Part shown: one piece after another, positions 23,178 to 39,629 of the stretch | Layout of the letters: every line of letters starts with the position of its first letter | How positions within the stretch are numbered: the first letter of the stretch is position 1 | Assembly: GCA_963555705.1 (NCBI GenBank) | Contig: OY743174.1 | Span: forward strand, 57,992,234 to 58,056,233 | Reading direction: 5' to 3' | Source: Ligustrum vulgare | Lineage: Eukaryota > Streptophyta > Magnoliopsida > Lamiales > Oleaceae | Length of the DNA stretch: 64,000 nt | Program-made: the position numbers and the translations under genes | The notes under the pieces: generated by a model | Databases searched by the model: none | Told to the model about the DNA's origin: nothing | Seen by the model: only the letters and a program-made list of their open reading frames with translations

Positions 23178-23635
23178 TGTAAGGATTTTAATTAATCGTG
23201 TGAGCTGATATGTGAATTATTGTGTATTGAATAAAAGGTTATCAAATTTGGTTAAGCCGGTTTAAAGTGATCTAATAAGGATTTGGTAAATTGGGCTTTA
23301 ATGCATCTAAAATAATGTATGGGCTTTTATGTGTAGATACCAGGCCATTACCTAATTCATGATGGGTCGGATTAGGTTAACTGACAATACAGTATATAAA
23401 GTCGGTTATGGTCCCTGAATCGTACGTATTGTTCATTCCTTTGACATCCCATCATCAGAGAGAAAATACGGACTACGTATCGATTTAGAAGATCCAACCA
23501 ACCGAATCGTTCATCGTGAATCACGTTTGATTAAGGTACGCTTCCGCTTAAGTTATTTAATTCTTGATAATTCAGCATGATGATTTATTTTGGATCATAT
23601 ATAAATAATTTATCTGTGGATAAATTTTACGAACA
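23178..23635 (+). repeat. 5' LTR of the copia element
   Basis: 458 bp, TG...CA. It contains a TATA-like CAGTATATAAAG near 23390, which could be the LTR promoter. It matches the 3' LTR closely apart from scattered substitutions and about 28-30 bases after CCGAATCG that the 3' copy lacks. Confidence 0.93.
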
Positions 23636-23637
23636 AG

Positions 23638-23650
23638 TGGTATCAGAGCC
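23638..23650 (+). promoter_or_regulatory. Primer-binding site, initiator tRNA-Met
   Basis: TGGTATCAGAGCC lies two bases after the 5' LTR. It is complementary to the 3' end of plant initiator tRNA-Met, the usual primer for copia reverse transcription. Confidence 0.9.
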
Positions 23651-24399
23651 ACCTTCATGTTGAATTATCAGAACGTGTCCATATGAAATATACATTCTAC
23701 ACCGTGTTTCATAGGCATTAAGTTTACATGTTAATTTGGAAACATGAATTTGAGTTTTCTGATTAAGCCGATCGATCTCTGCGTATGTATATGCGAATAA
23801 AGTTCTGATTTCAAAAGGATTAAGGTTTGGAACAACTCACTGCCGATTTTGATGCATATATATATATATGATTTCGGATTTTTATGTAGTGTATAGTTTA
23901 AAAATCATGTATGTTTTTGGAGTCCGACTCTGGATTGTTGGAGTTTGGGTGGATGAATCTGTTGGGTTATGGTTTTCGAATTGAGATTTGTGGATGATTG
24001 AGGTATGGCCGGTTATTGTGGTCGAATTTGGCATGGTTGTGGTGTGACCGGCGACCATTGCTGTCGGAATGTGCGCAGCGCCACAACTTCACTGCGCTCG
24101 GTGGTCGCGCGACGCTGCTTAGCGGCGCTGCTCCATGCAGGTAAGCAGCGCCATAAGGAGCGGAGGAGCCGGCGGTGGGCTGTGCCTCTGCCGTTTTTGG
24201 AGGCGGCGCGAGCTAGGGTTTTCCACCCTAACTGTTGCGAATCAGTTTTTTTGGGGGAGGGACTTGGGCTGAAAATTAGAAGTCTCCAAGGACTTCTTTT
24301 GTAATTTTTAGGAAGTTATGTAAATTGCTCCTCCGGTCCTCCTTTTTGTTATGGATTAAATGTTTAATCCTAAAGTTACAAATTAATTTAAGTTGACCC

Positions 24400-24960
24400 T
24401 TCTAGTTCTGAATTTTATGAAGTGAGCCCCTAAATTTATAATTAAGCCCATAAAGTTATAAATTATTAAAGTCGGGCCTCTAAAGTTAAGGGTTTTATAA
24501 TTCAGCCTCTAAAGTTTGAAATTTTTCTAAAACAGTCCCTAAAGTCTGAAAATTTTTCAAAATTGGCACCTTTAAGGTTAAAGGTATAATATTTCAGCCC
24601 CTAATGTTTGAGAATTTTCAAAATTGATCCCTAAAACTTGAAAATTCTCTAATTTGGTCCCTTAAAGTTTGAAAATTTTCATTTTCAGTCCTTAAAGTTT
24701 CCGAATTCACTATTTTGGACCTCTAATGTTTGATTTTCTTTCAAATTGGGACCTAAAGCTTGGAATTTATCTAAATTGGCCAATAAGGTTTTGGAAAAAT
24801 TGTAATTTAAGTCCTTCAAGCTTAAAATTTTACATAATTGGCCACCTAAGGTTTAAGAATATTGCAATTGACTCTCTCAACTTAAGGATTGCTTTATTCT
24901 AAAGTTTTGAATTATATAATTCAAATCCTAAAGTCAAAATATATGCAAATCAGTAATTTC
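24400..24960. repeat. Degenerate tandem repeat in the copia leader
   Basis: A unit of roughly 35-45 bp (CCTAAAGTTTGAAAATTTTC followed by an AAATTGG-like phrase) recurs over a dozen times with changes. It sits in the untranslated leader between the PBS and gag. Just before it, 24030-24220 is a GC-rich block with GGCGCTGCT/AGCAGCGCC inverted pieces. Confidence 0.7.
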
Positions 24961-25084
24961 AGTTTCAAATCTTGGTACATCAGAATCTTTTGAGAGATAT
25001 AATATTCGAAAGTAAGTTAGTTGAAGCAACATGTTGTCAAAACAACCTCTCTTGTGGATATTAATTAACTTTGAATATTAGAAG

Positions 25085-25482
25085 GTATTTGTGTGTGTTA
25101 TTCATTGCGGATATTGATCGGCCCAAAGGATGGTCAATATTTGGCTCGAATTTCACATGCACCTGTGGTGATAAACACGTGGCAATTATTTGGTTTAACG
25201 TGTGACCAATAAATCGGTCTAAAGAAAGGTTTATTGGTTAACATGTCTTATTACCAGTGTTTGATCACTACACCAAGGGAAAATTAGGTGTTTGTGTGTT
25301 ATCTCATGCGGATATTTATCGGCCCAAAGGAAGGTCAATATTTTGCCCGAATTTCACATGAACTTGTGGTGATAAATACGTGACGGTTATTTGGTTTTAC
25401 GTGTGATCAATAAATCGGTCCAAAGAAATGTTTGTTGGTTGACATGTCTTACTGTCAGTGTTTGATCACTACACCAAGAGTA
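25085..25482 (+). repeat. Direct repeat of about 200 bp in the copia leader
   Basis: Two copies, about 25085-25281 and 25290-25482, each run from TGTGTG..GCGGATAT through ATCGGCCCAAAGGA to GTGTTTGATCACTACACCAA. They are roughly 85-90 percent alike by eye, older than the 515-bp duplication at 5420. Confidence 0.85.
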
Positions 25483-25733
25483 CCACTTACAAGTCAATAT
25501 TTCTGTCCAAAGACTAAATATTGATGTTGTGCTAGGTATCTTGTGATGGGCCCTACCATTATTTGAAAGTATGATTTGCATAATAAGGTATTTATATGAG
25601 CTATTTTGTTCAAGTGTTCTCTATTAGGTTTCAAATTCTGCTAGTAGTATATCTACAAGCTCAAATTTAATCCCTATATTTATGGAACAAACTTCAAGGA
25701 TCAAAACAAGAACATTAACTTTTCGTTAGCTAC

Positions 25734-26160
25734 ATGGATCTAGATCGTGTACTAATGATTGAGCAACCTGCTCCTCTTACGGATGAAAGTTCATCTAATC
25801 AAATGAGAAATTTTGAGAAGTGGGTTTGCTTAAATTACGTGAGTCTCATAATCATTAAGTGCGGCATTCCGGAAGCCTTTAGTGGTATAGTATCTGAGGA
25901 GGTAAATGATGCCAATGAATTCCTTGTCGAAATTAAGAAACGTTTTGTGAAAAACGATAAGGCTGAAACAAGCACGCTTATGCAAAGCTTGATTTCAATA
26001 AAGTATAAAGACAATGAGAAAATAAGGGAGTACATCATGTAGATGTCTCACACTGCTTCAAAACTTAAGGAACTAAAACTCGACTTGTCTAATGACTTGC
26101 TCGTGCATTTGGTATTGATATCGCTTCCTGCACAATATAGTTAATTTAAGGTTAGTTATA
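25734..26160 (+). pseudogene. Copia gag fragment
   Basis: An open frame of 102 codons (25734-26042) reads as the gag UBN2-type region: NFEKWVCLNYVSLIIIK, then EANDANEF-like spacing (VNDANEFLVEIKKRF) and LMQSLISIKYKDNEKIREYI. A TAG stop follows. The same frame then continues recognisably (SHTASKLKELKLDL, LLVHLVLISLPAQYS) up to another stop near 26142. The nucleocapsid zinc knuckle is not seen. Confidence 0.75.
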
Positions 26161-26539
26161 ACTGTCAAAGTAGAAATAGACTCTAAATGAGCTCATTTCA
26201 TAGTGTGCAAGCTTCCTGCACAATTCAGTCAATTTAAGGTCAGTTGTAATCAAAGGGAGAAATGAACTCTAAATGAGTTTATTCTATTTTGTGTGCAAGA
26301 GGAAGAAAAGTTGAAGTAGGACAGAACTGAAATCACTTGGCAAACACCTCTAAAGATAAGGGCAAGAAAATAAAGCGTTTAAGGGGCTATTAATTTTATG
26401 ATCCCACACTTAAGTCAACTTTTGAAACGAGAAATGCAACATTTTTGAGGATGTTGAGTTTGGGGAGAGAAATAAGGTTAGAGATATTGTCCTTAAGGAA
26501 TAAGTTGAGGAAGGATCGGTTTCGATTCCTACTATTGCT

Positions 26540-28300
26540 TTTGACAACGTGCAAGTTTTTATGCATGTCATTGATCAAGAAGCATATTCGGAATCTCAAC
26601 TAGACAATGTTGAAGAACCTCCCATCCAAAATAAGGTAAATTTCAGAAATAAAAACTCAACAACCTCAATAACTAAAGCCATTAAGGAGATCCACGAGAG
26701 AAAGGGAAAAAAAAATGCTATTCCGGATAATTTAAATATTATTTTTCCAAGAACATAAGGAAATAATGGAATGGTGGAAGATGGTCCAATCAATTCCATC
26801 AGGCCATGCAGGGTTCTAACTCTCAGAAGTGGATTGATGTCATAAATAAGGAGTATAAGCATGTGCAAGACAATAAAGTTTGGGATCTTGTCCCATTACC
26901 AGAAGGTACGAAGCCCATTAGTCTTAAATGGATTTTTAAACCAAGAGGGATTTGAAAGGTAATGTGGAAAGATATAAAGTTCGTCTTGCATCTAAATGCT
27001 TTACATAGAATGATGGCATTGATTATAAAGAGATTTTCCCTTCGGTTTCTACGAAAGACTCTTTCAGGAAAGTCAGGTTGTTGCACATTTTGACCTCGAG
27101 TCACATCAAATGGATGTTAAGACGACGTTTCTCAATGGAGACATTGATGAGACGGTTTGCAAATTAAAGAAATCCATTGTGTACTCAAGTAAGCTTCCCG
27201 TTAAGGGTAATACAAATTTCATCAAGTAATTATCTCGTTTGGTCTTGAGATTAATGTTGTTGATGGTTGTGTGTATTACAAGTTCAGTGGGATTAAGTGT
27301 ATTTTCCTGATTTTGTATGTTGATAACATATTGCTTGCCACTAATGATATAGGCATGTCACATAAAATTATGAGATTTTTTGTCAAGGAATTTTGAGATT
27401 AAAAATCTTGGTGACGTCTCTTTTGTATTAGGAATTCAGATACACCGGGATTGTTCTCGGGGTATTCTTGAATTGTCGCAAAAGGGCTATATCGATAAAG
27501 TACTTAAGAGGTTTGGCATGCAAGACAGTAAATCAGGGGACAACCCTATCGCTAAGGGAGACAATTTAGTCTCAACTAATGCCCGAAAAGTTATCTTGAA
27601 GTTAAAGAAATGCAGAGGATCCCATATAGTTCAGCTATAGGGAGTTTGATGTATGCTCAAGTTTGTATGCGTTTGTATATTGCATACATTATTGGGATAC
27701 TAATCAGATATTTAAGTAACCCTGGGATGGATCATTTGGAAAGCAGTCAAACATGGGTTATAAGGTATTTAAAGAGAACAAAAGATTACATGCTCACATA
27801 CAGAAAACTGGATCAGTTGGAGATCATATGGTATTATGATTCCGATTTTTACTAGATGCCAAAACAGTAGAAGATCCACATCAGGCTACATCTATCTGCT
27901 AGTTGGAGGAGCTATTTCCGGAAGGAGTGCTTAACAGACACTTTAGCTTCTTTCACCTGGCAGTAGAGTTTGTAGCAAATTTTGGGGGCATCTAATTATG
28001 GAATATGGCTGCGAAATTTTGTCACTGGGCTGCGTATTTTGTACGGTATAGAAAGACCGCTAAAGTTATATTGTGACAATAATCCAGCAGATTTATATTT
28101 CAGTAACAACAGGAGTTCAACTAAGTCAAAATACATTGACATAAGTTCCTGGTTGTGAAGGATACAGTTCAGAGTGGACATGTGTCAATAAGAGCACATT
28201 GGGACAAACTCCATAATTGCGGATCCGCTTGATAAAGTATTACAACCCAAGGTCTTTCATGAGCACAATACTCATATGGGTGTTGTATTTCTTAAGGATA
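26540..28300 (+). pseudogene. Copia reverse transcriptase and RNase H remnants
   Basis: Recognisable pieces in order: a pre-RT linker (about 26550-26757); KVWDLVPLPEGTKPISLKWI (about 26868); DVKTTFLNGDIDE (about 27114); a catalytic-loop piece where the usual YVDD reads YVDN (about 27318); FEIKNLGDVSFVLGIQI (from about 27383); YSSAIGSLMYAQVC (about 27625); the RNase H segment LYCDNNPADLYFSNNRSS (about 28065); and a terminal ADPL..LQPKVFHEH piece (about 28225). Frames change repeatedly and stops intervene, so this is non-functional. Confidence 0.85.
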
Positions 28301-28714
28301 TTTGGTTTCAGTGGGAGTTTGTATTTTGGGTGCATTAGACACATTTATTGACCTTTTGGATACAGTTTAAAGTTAAAGTTATTTACAGCTGTAAGGTTTC
28401 AGGTTTATTATCTCTGAACTCGTTTGAGGATGATCTCACTAAGGTTGGACCAGTTGGAAATAGGCATGTTGAAGATCACATTACATGTAATTTCCATGCT
28501 ACACATCCATACTTGATCCATGTCATTCAGTTATGTCGATATACGTGACCATTGATAGGTTTAGTTACGATTAATGTAGCGAAAGCCGCTTTGATCCTAT
28601 GTTGATATGATTGATGGACCGGATTGTTTGGGGATGCATTCAGTAATGATAGCAAAATTCTGAGTACTCATAAGGTTATGATTGATACACAATTGTAAGG
28701 TTACACATATAGCC

Positions 28715-28726
28715 CAAGTGGGAGAT
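28715..28726 (+). promoter_or_regulatory. Polypurine tract
   Basis: AAGTGGGAGA lies directly before the 3' LTR, where plus-strand DNA synthesis is primed in LTR retrotransposons. Confidence 0.8.
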
Positions 28727-29156
28727 TGTAAGGATTTTAATCAATCGTGTGGGCTGATATGTGAATTATTATGTATTGAATAAAAGACTATCAAATTTGG
28801 TTAAGCCCGTTTAAAGTGATCTAATAAGGATTTGGTAAATTGAGCTTTAATGCATCTAAAATAATGTATGGGCTTTTATGTGTAGATACCAGGCCATTAC
28901 CTAATTCATGATGGGCCGGATTAGGTTAACTAGAAATACAGTATATAAAGTCGGTTATGGTCCCTGAATCGTACGTATTGTTCATTCCTTTGACATCCCA
29001 TCATCAGAGAGAAAATACGGACTACGTATCGATTTAGAAGATCCAACCAACCGAATCGACGCTTCCGCTTAAGTTATTTAATTCTTGATAATTCAACGTG
29101 ATGATTTATTTTGGATCATAGATAAATAATTTATCTGTGGATAAATTTTACAAACA
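28727..29156 (+). repeat. 3' LTR of the copia element
   Basis: 430 bp, TG...CA. Relative to the 5' LTR it lacks about 28-30 bases after CCGAATCG and has about a dozen substitutions. It ends 90 bp before the start codon of the F-box gene, so it could influence that gene's transcription. Confidence 0.93.
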
Positions 29157-29246
29157 TCAGTATTTTTTATTTTTTCCCATTCACTTCTCAATGCGGTTTT
29201 TGACCTTTGAATGATTACCAGACATCGAGTTGTCAGTCTGAATAGA

Positions 29247-32200
29247 ATGGATCATCAGAAAATGGAGTCTTGCATTGATTTCTTGCAATGCCTCGAGGAA
29301 GATATGTCCTTGAATATCTTGAGTTGTTTGGATGATCCAGCGGATCTGGTTCGTGCAAGTGCTGTCTCGCACTTTTGGCGTCAGCTTGGTGAGTTTTCCA
29401 TGTTCAATTTTTAACTTACATGACAATGGTTGGTCTACTTTTGGTGTATATTTACTTTTCATACCCACTAATTGTTATTTATGTTGCATTCTTTGTTCGG
29501 TGCCATTCTTATGAACTGTAGGGATTGAAGATGTGTACATGGAGTAATTGCAGAGTGAGATGTAAGGGCATAGTATAGAGGATTCATTATCAAGGTTCCA
29601 CATCTTTTTTTTAATCTTTTTGCTTCAGTCATGGATTAGTAATGGGACATATTTAAGATAAGGTTCTTGGATATGAGGATGCTAGGGAAGATAATTATGA
29701 GATCAGCTATGCTTTGAAGGACAAAATCTTCACAAGATAAAAATAACAGAAATGAGGATGCTAAGGTGATATTGGTCATACTAGAATGGATAAGATAAGA
29801 TTCATTCTAACAAATGAGAATATTTGCCAACGTATATAGAGGTGGCATGGTTGAGGATAATTCTAGAGGTGGATTACTTGGGTGGTTAGGACATGCTAAA
29901 GGGGTTCCCAGTTATATGATTTATTTTAGTAGAACAAGTTAGTTAAAGGACGGGTAGATGAAAGTTAACACAGCGAATTCTGGTTGTTAAAGATTTTTAG
30001 TTGCTTTGGACGTTTCATTATATCAATAAACCGTATGGAGTGGTAAAAAGGATTCACGTGGTTTGATTTGTAATTGTTTGTCTCAATACAGTGAGTTGCG
30101 CACAATTCACATTTCCTGTCAGTGCAATCTTTTTGCTTTCATGCTTTGCTGTGGTTTGTAAGGAATGTGATATTACTTGATATCTAGTAGTAGTACAGAT
30201 GGTTCAAGTTTCTTAAACATTGCTATTGGAATGCCTAACCTGTCCCACTTTGAAAAACGTGGAAACAAATTCAGGGGAATTTTGATTTGTGAAGTTTTTG
30301 ACAAATCAATTTTTCTTATAAACTAATCAAAGTTATCCAGTCTTGTACAAAATATAAACTTTCTTTAAAGCACGTTGAAATTGAATTATCTCAAAGATGC
30401 TATCTCAAAGTTTTATATATAATTATCTCAAAGATATTATCTGTTTTGTACGTAAATTTAAACTTTTTTATGCTATCTCAAAGTTTTCATTTCATCCGAA
30501 ACTACTAGCTGAAACATAGGCAATCTCCAGGATAATTTGAAGATGATTATGACCTAGAAGACAGTAATGATCTCTTTTATGGTAGCTTGTAACGTGGAGC
30601 ATAGGTTTGTTGCTTCTGAAAGTTCCCTGTTTGATATGTTATGCCACCAATTCAACAGTATCAACATAATAGGGTGCACGATGATTAGGTAAAAGTATTT
30701 GAGAGAAACTATGTTGATTCTCGCTGGATTTGTTATGTCAACATTATCACCATATGTTATTAGATGCGTACTTGAGAATACGCTGATCATCTTGTAAATT
30801 TATTAATATTCATAAATTTTGAGCTAGTCGAACATTTTGATGTCAAGTTTGCTGGGTTAAGGCTGTTGATGATGCAACGCATATCCTGAAAATACAGCTT
30901 GGTTTATGCTGGTGCACTTGCTCACATTTATTTCAGGATCTTTCCCAACCTCCAAAATATATATATAGTATATGCTCGTTGACATTTTGTACTATCATAT
31001 TCTATTGTAGATTATCAGAAGTGGTGGTATTGTTATCCGTAAATTTTGCATATTTATTTTTATTTTTAAATGATATTTATTGCTTTCATACTGTATTTAG
31101 GATAGGAATGTAGCAGTATGAGATGCCCATTGATCCTGCCCATTCTGTGTAATTGATTGGATCCACCAGTTATCAGCTACTTGTACAGCTGTTTAGACTT
31201 GAAAGTTCTATAAGTTCTATAGTGTGAAAGAGAGATGAATAAATAGAAGGAATCAAGGAAAGAAATACTATGCTTTGACTTATAATGACATTGATTTTTC
31301 TGACAGTGATTACGAATGGACTCGCTAAACAGGTGTGCTTGAAAATGTATCCTCAACTGTCTGATATTGTCAGTATTGTCCGAATGAATGAAGCAACCAC
31401 AAGATCAGCAGATTATGAATCTAAAACCGCCATGGAATGGGAGATTCTCGAGAGGGATCATAAGGTTTATGCTTCTTTACTTCAGGCTCTGAAAAAGTCA
31501 AACCTTTCTCCCAAGGATTGCATAGAAAATGCTATCTGGGCTTCCAGCACCGATAATTATCCAGATGAAAGTGTAGTCAATACTCTGAATCCAAGGGACA
31601 GATTTATAAGGAGAGCTTCATACTGGTCTAGTGCAGGCCAAAGTGATCCTGGCATGCCCGAGACATTGATTTATAAACTCAGAGACGGTATTTGGCTTGT
31701 CACAGAGATTGATATACAACCTTTTGAAGGTATTTATTGAGCTTAATTTTTGCTACTTACCCTTTCCTTGTTAATTGCTTTGGCTTATTGTTTGAGCTTA
31801 TTTTATGGGTGCTTCTTACTAATAGAATAACATTACGTTGCCTTTAGCTTATTTCCAACCGGGCAAACCCATATATTCGGCGAAATCTGTAATATTTCGA
31901 ATAAGTCATCCTAAATCCCCGAGGAGGATTGAAATGAACCTCAAACATTTGCCGGTGCAAAAGCCAGCTGATGACATGTTTGGATGGACATACACTTCGC
32001 CAGAGTTTCCAATGACACAGGTTTCTGTTTGTACTGATGTTTAATTTTAAACGTCTCTGCTTTTGATTTTTTGTTCTTGTCTTTCTGCTTCACGGTGTCT
32101 GTATTCTTGTATCATTTATTTTCCTATATTTGGAACTTTTCGGTTTTTTTCTTCACTTGGTTGATTGGACGGCCGGGAGGGGATCTCTGTAACGTAATTT

Positions 32201-32845
32201 ATTGTCTTGCTCCGAACAGGAAAATCGTTTGCAGCCATTCAAGCTACCAGAACCTGTTCTTTGCATGGGAGGATATTTGCAGATTGAGTTGTTGGGTAGG
32301 GTTCAAAGACAAGAAATAGATGGATTGTTCTACACATGGTGCGTTCCCTTGTACTCTCTCCTGTCCTGTCTGTATCCTGCTTTCTTTATCCTTATTATCC
32401 TTACCCTTACCCTGTTATTAGAAACAGTAAAGCAGTTTAATCAGTTGATTTGCAGGGTTAATTGTATTTTCACTTGAATCCTGTCTTTATCGATGAATAA
32501 GAACATGGAAGTAAATATGATTTGAATTTTATTGATTTTCCCCAATATTGCAGCGTGTGTCATGTTCGAGTTCTTGGGCGGCCCTTGTATCCTGCTTTTG
32601 ACGTAGAGATCCTCGAACCACACGGAAAGTTGTTGCTCAAGTATATCCCCGAGGCTCTTAGCTCTGTTCTGAAAAGCTATTCCAGTGATGAAATCCCGCA
32701 CATGCGCCAACTAGAAGAAAACATGATGTGGGAGCGCGTAAGTCTACTTGAGATTTTGTTGCGTGGGATACAATATGGACCGAACAACGTCGATGATTGG
32801 GGCGATGAGGACGACGAAGATATAGATGAAGTTCTTACTCAGTAA
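29247..32845 (+). CDS. F-box protein, At4g00755-like (copy A)
   Basis: Five exons: 29247-29388, 31307-31729, 31848-32020, 32220-32338 and 32554-32845, all GT-AG and in phase, giving 382 residues. I chose ATG 29247 because an acceptor-like TTACCAG ends at 29221; ATG 29262 would give 377 residues, the length I recall for Arabidopsis At4g00755. The F-box is at the N-terminus (CIDFLQCLEEDMSLNILSCL then DDPADLVRASAVSHFWRQL). Conserved blocks follow: CIENAIWASSTDNYPDES, RASYWSSAGQSDP, PETLIYKL, TSPEFPMTQENRLQPFKLPE and VLGRPLYPAFDVEIL. The C-terminus is acidic. The family is a presumed SCF substrate receptor; the substrate is unknown to me. The first coding exon starts 90 bp after a copia LTR, so the original leader may be displaced or spliced around the insertion. 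The frame is intact. Confidence 0.9.
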
Positions 32846-34417
32846 TTCTCCTGAATTCCCATCTTCACATAAATAGACTATTTCTAGACTTCGTCACACT
32901 TGGTGTGGGATATATTTTTGCGACTGATAAGATACCCATGAGTACTAGCGTATGTATATTATTTTTTATGGAAAAGCCAATATGTATAGGTGGTATGCAT
33001 CTGTCGTGCTACCTTTACAAATTATCTGTACTGGTAGCATCTCTATTATCTTATTTCCCTTTCTCGTAGAACTCCAGGACAATTAACTCTTCCGATTTTC
33101 TTGAGTAAAAATTATCGTATTTTGAAGTGCTTGCAATTTTTACTAATTAATAATTCATTTTTATCTACTTATAATTAAACAAATTATAAGTAACTCTGGA
33201 ATATGCTTTTGTTGTGCTCCAACTTTTAGTAAATATACATTCATTAATCAGAAGTACGAGCTGTGGATTCTATTATCAATTATCATTGATAATTGGAAGG
33301 TTGAATAGATTTAGAAGATTAAAGAAAAGAAAATTATGTAGTGTTGAGACTAGGGGAACTTTAGTTTGTGGTAAATTTTCAAATAAAATCCCTTAAATTG
33401 ATTTTTTTTTTTTTTTTTTTTTACGATGATTATGATTTATGAATTGAAAAAAATGTTTCTATACTATGATAATGCATTTTTTAAATCTTACAAGATATGC
33501 CAAAGGTTCATCAATCTTTTAATAATAAAATAAAAAACAGTAATTGTAACAAAATATAGAGAATTAAAAATTAATTTGCATTACATCAAATGATAAGTGA
33601 CTTGGTTGGACAAAATCGTTTATAACATTTTATTGGTTTATTTTTTTGAAAATAAAAAAGATGGGAGGAAATTTTTGACTAATTAAAATTATTAATTATT
33701 AACTTAAAAAAAAAAAAAAAATTATCACATGACGGTGTATAAACAAAATTTTACCGAAAAGTGTGAAGAGAATAAATTTACACACACGTGTAGAGCAAAA
33801 GAATGAACAAGTAACACCTGCCTAAACATGCTTAATCCGTGAACTCAACCGCCCAATTCACATTCGTCCCTTCTCTCTAGCTGTATGTATGTAATTGCGG
33901 TAACTTATTAGGGTTCTAAGTAGGAAGGTACCGTTTCTTTCCTTTCCTTGTTTACTTCATTTCAGTATGTGTTTGCGCATTTATAAACATAGGGATTTTA
34001 TTATGTTTACTTTACCTAATATTAATATTTTGCAATTTGAATAGTTTTTTTTTTTTTTTTTTCAAGAATTTGTTGATTTTTCAATTGTTAAAAATCCCAC
34101 CTTATGCGATTCCGAACGAAGAAAATGTTAACTTTGAAGTAACTAAAATGTTCACCCCCCCCCCCCCCCCGGGGGGGGGCGGAGGTGGGTATACCATTTC
34201 TTTTGTTTCAGTTTATATTTTTCTGAAAATTTTAGGATGTGAAAATTTTGTAATTTCATTTACAGGTAACATGCATTCCAGGAAAAAAAGAATTTCTGTA
34301 GTTACTTTTGTATAACATTGATATTTTTCCGCAGTAACAACTTAATGTAGGTTTGACGTTTCAAATAGATATACAAAAGTGAAAAGTTTATTAGTTCCAC
34401 AGAGTGCAAAATCTCAA
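32846..34417. other. Between the tandem F-box genes
   Basis: This holds the 3' flank of copy A and the promoter and leader of copy B. An acceptor-like TTTTCCGCAG at about 34334 suggests a leader intron before copy B, as in copy A. At 34151-34181 a run of about 18 C is followed directly by about 9 G. No other gene is seen; the open frame over 34037-34315 crosses this run and is not credible. Confidence 0.5.
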
Positions 34418-39009
<4,592 letters not shown>

Positions 39010-39629
39010 TTGGATAAATGTTATGTTGTAGTTATACCCACCTGATTTTACAAAATATCGATGCTCGTTTATGATATTCAAAGTCGGGCTTAATCTACTA
39101 ATGCATCACGCTCAGTACCTGCTAATGTGCTCGGTATCAATTTGGGTTGAGAAAACTTGTTTCCAATTATAAGTAACCAGAAATTGTGTTGAATGCAATG
39201 TGAATAAACAGTGCTGCCGTGCTTGTGCTTGAGATTTGTGTCACGGTTGCTTGTAACTTCAAATGAACTCGGAATTGTTTTTTTTTTTTTTTTTTTACGC
39301 AGGACACTAATCGAAACATGAGCTAGCAATGTGCTCAAATTCGAGACACCGCTGCACATGGTCTAAAAACCTGGCCTAGAGGCAATGTACCGTGAGAAAA
39401 AGCACCAATGTGGACATTAATTATGCAAATATCAATATTGATGCAGATTTACTCGTCTTTAAATGTCAGCAAATAAACAGCAGCCTGGTCTTTGGTTTAT
39501 CACGAGACCTAAAATGAGAGACTGCACGTATTATTATAACATAGAGAACCTACCATGGGGTGGGGGATTTCGTACAACTTGGACTATAAGTAGTTATTAT
39601 GCCAGTGACAAAGGCTTGAATGCCCTCAT

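Larger units (their letters stand above)
23178..29156 (+). mobile_element. Ty1/copia LTR retrotransposon, full-length but degenerate
   Basis: Both LTRs are present (23178-23635 and 28727-29156), each starting TG and ending CA. A primer-binding site for initiator tRNA-Met follows the first, and a purine tract precedes the second. Flanking 5-mers are TCAAT (23173-23177) and TCAGT (29157-29161), a target duplication with one change. The interior has a leader of about 2 kb, a gag fragment, and reverse transcriptase and RNase H fragments in copia order, broken by stops and frameshifts. No protease or integrase was found, although about 660 bp separate gag from reverse transcriptase, so those parts appear deleted. 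Confidence 0.92.

Noticed and set aside
24005..24304. GC-rich open frame of 99 codons
   Set aside because: It sits in the untranslated leader of the copia element, has inverted GC words typical of structure rather than coding, and shows no family motif.
34037..34315. Small protein with proline and glycine runs
   Set aside because: The runs come from a poly-C/poly-G tract. The frame lies in the leader of F-box copy B, and no homology is recognisable.
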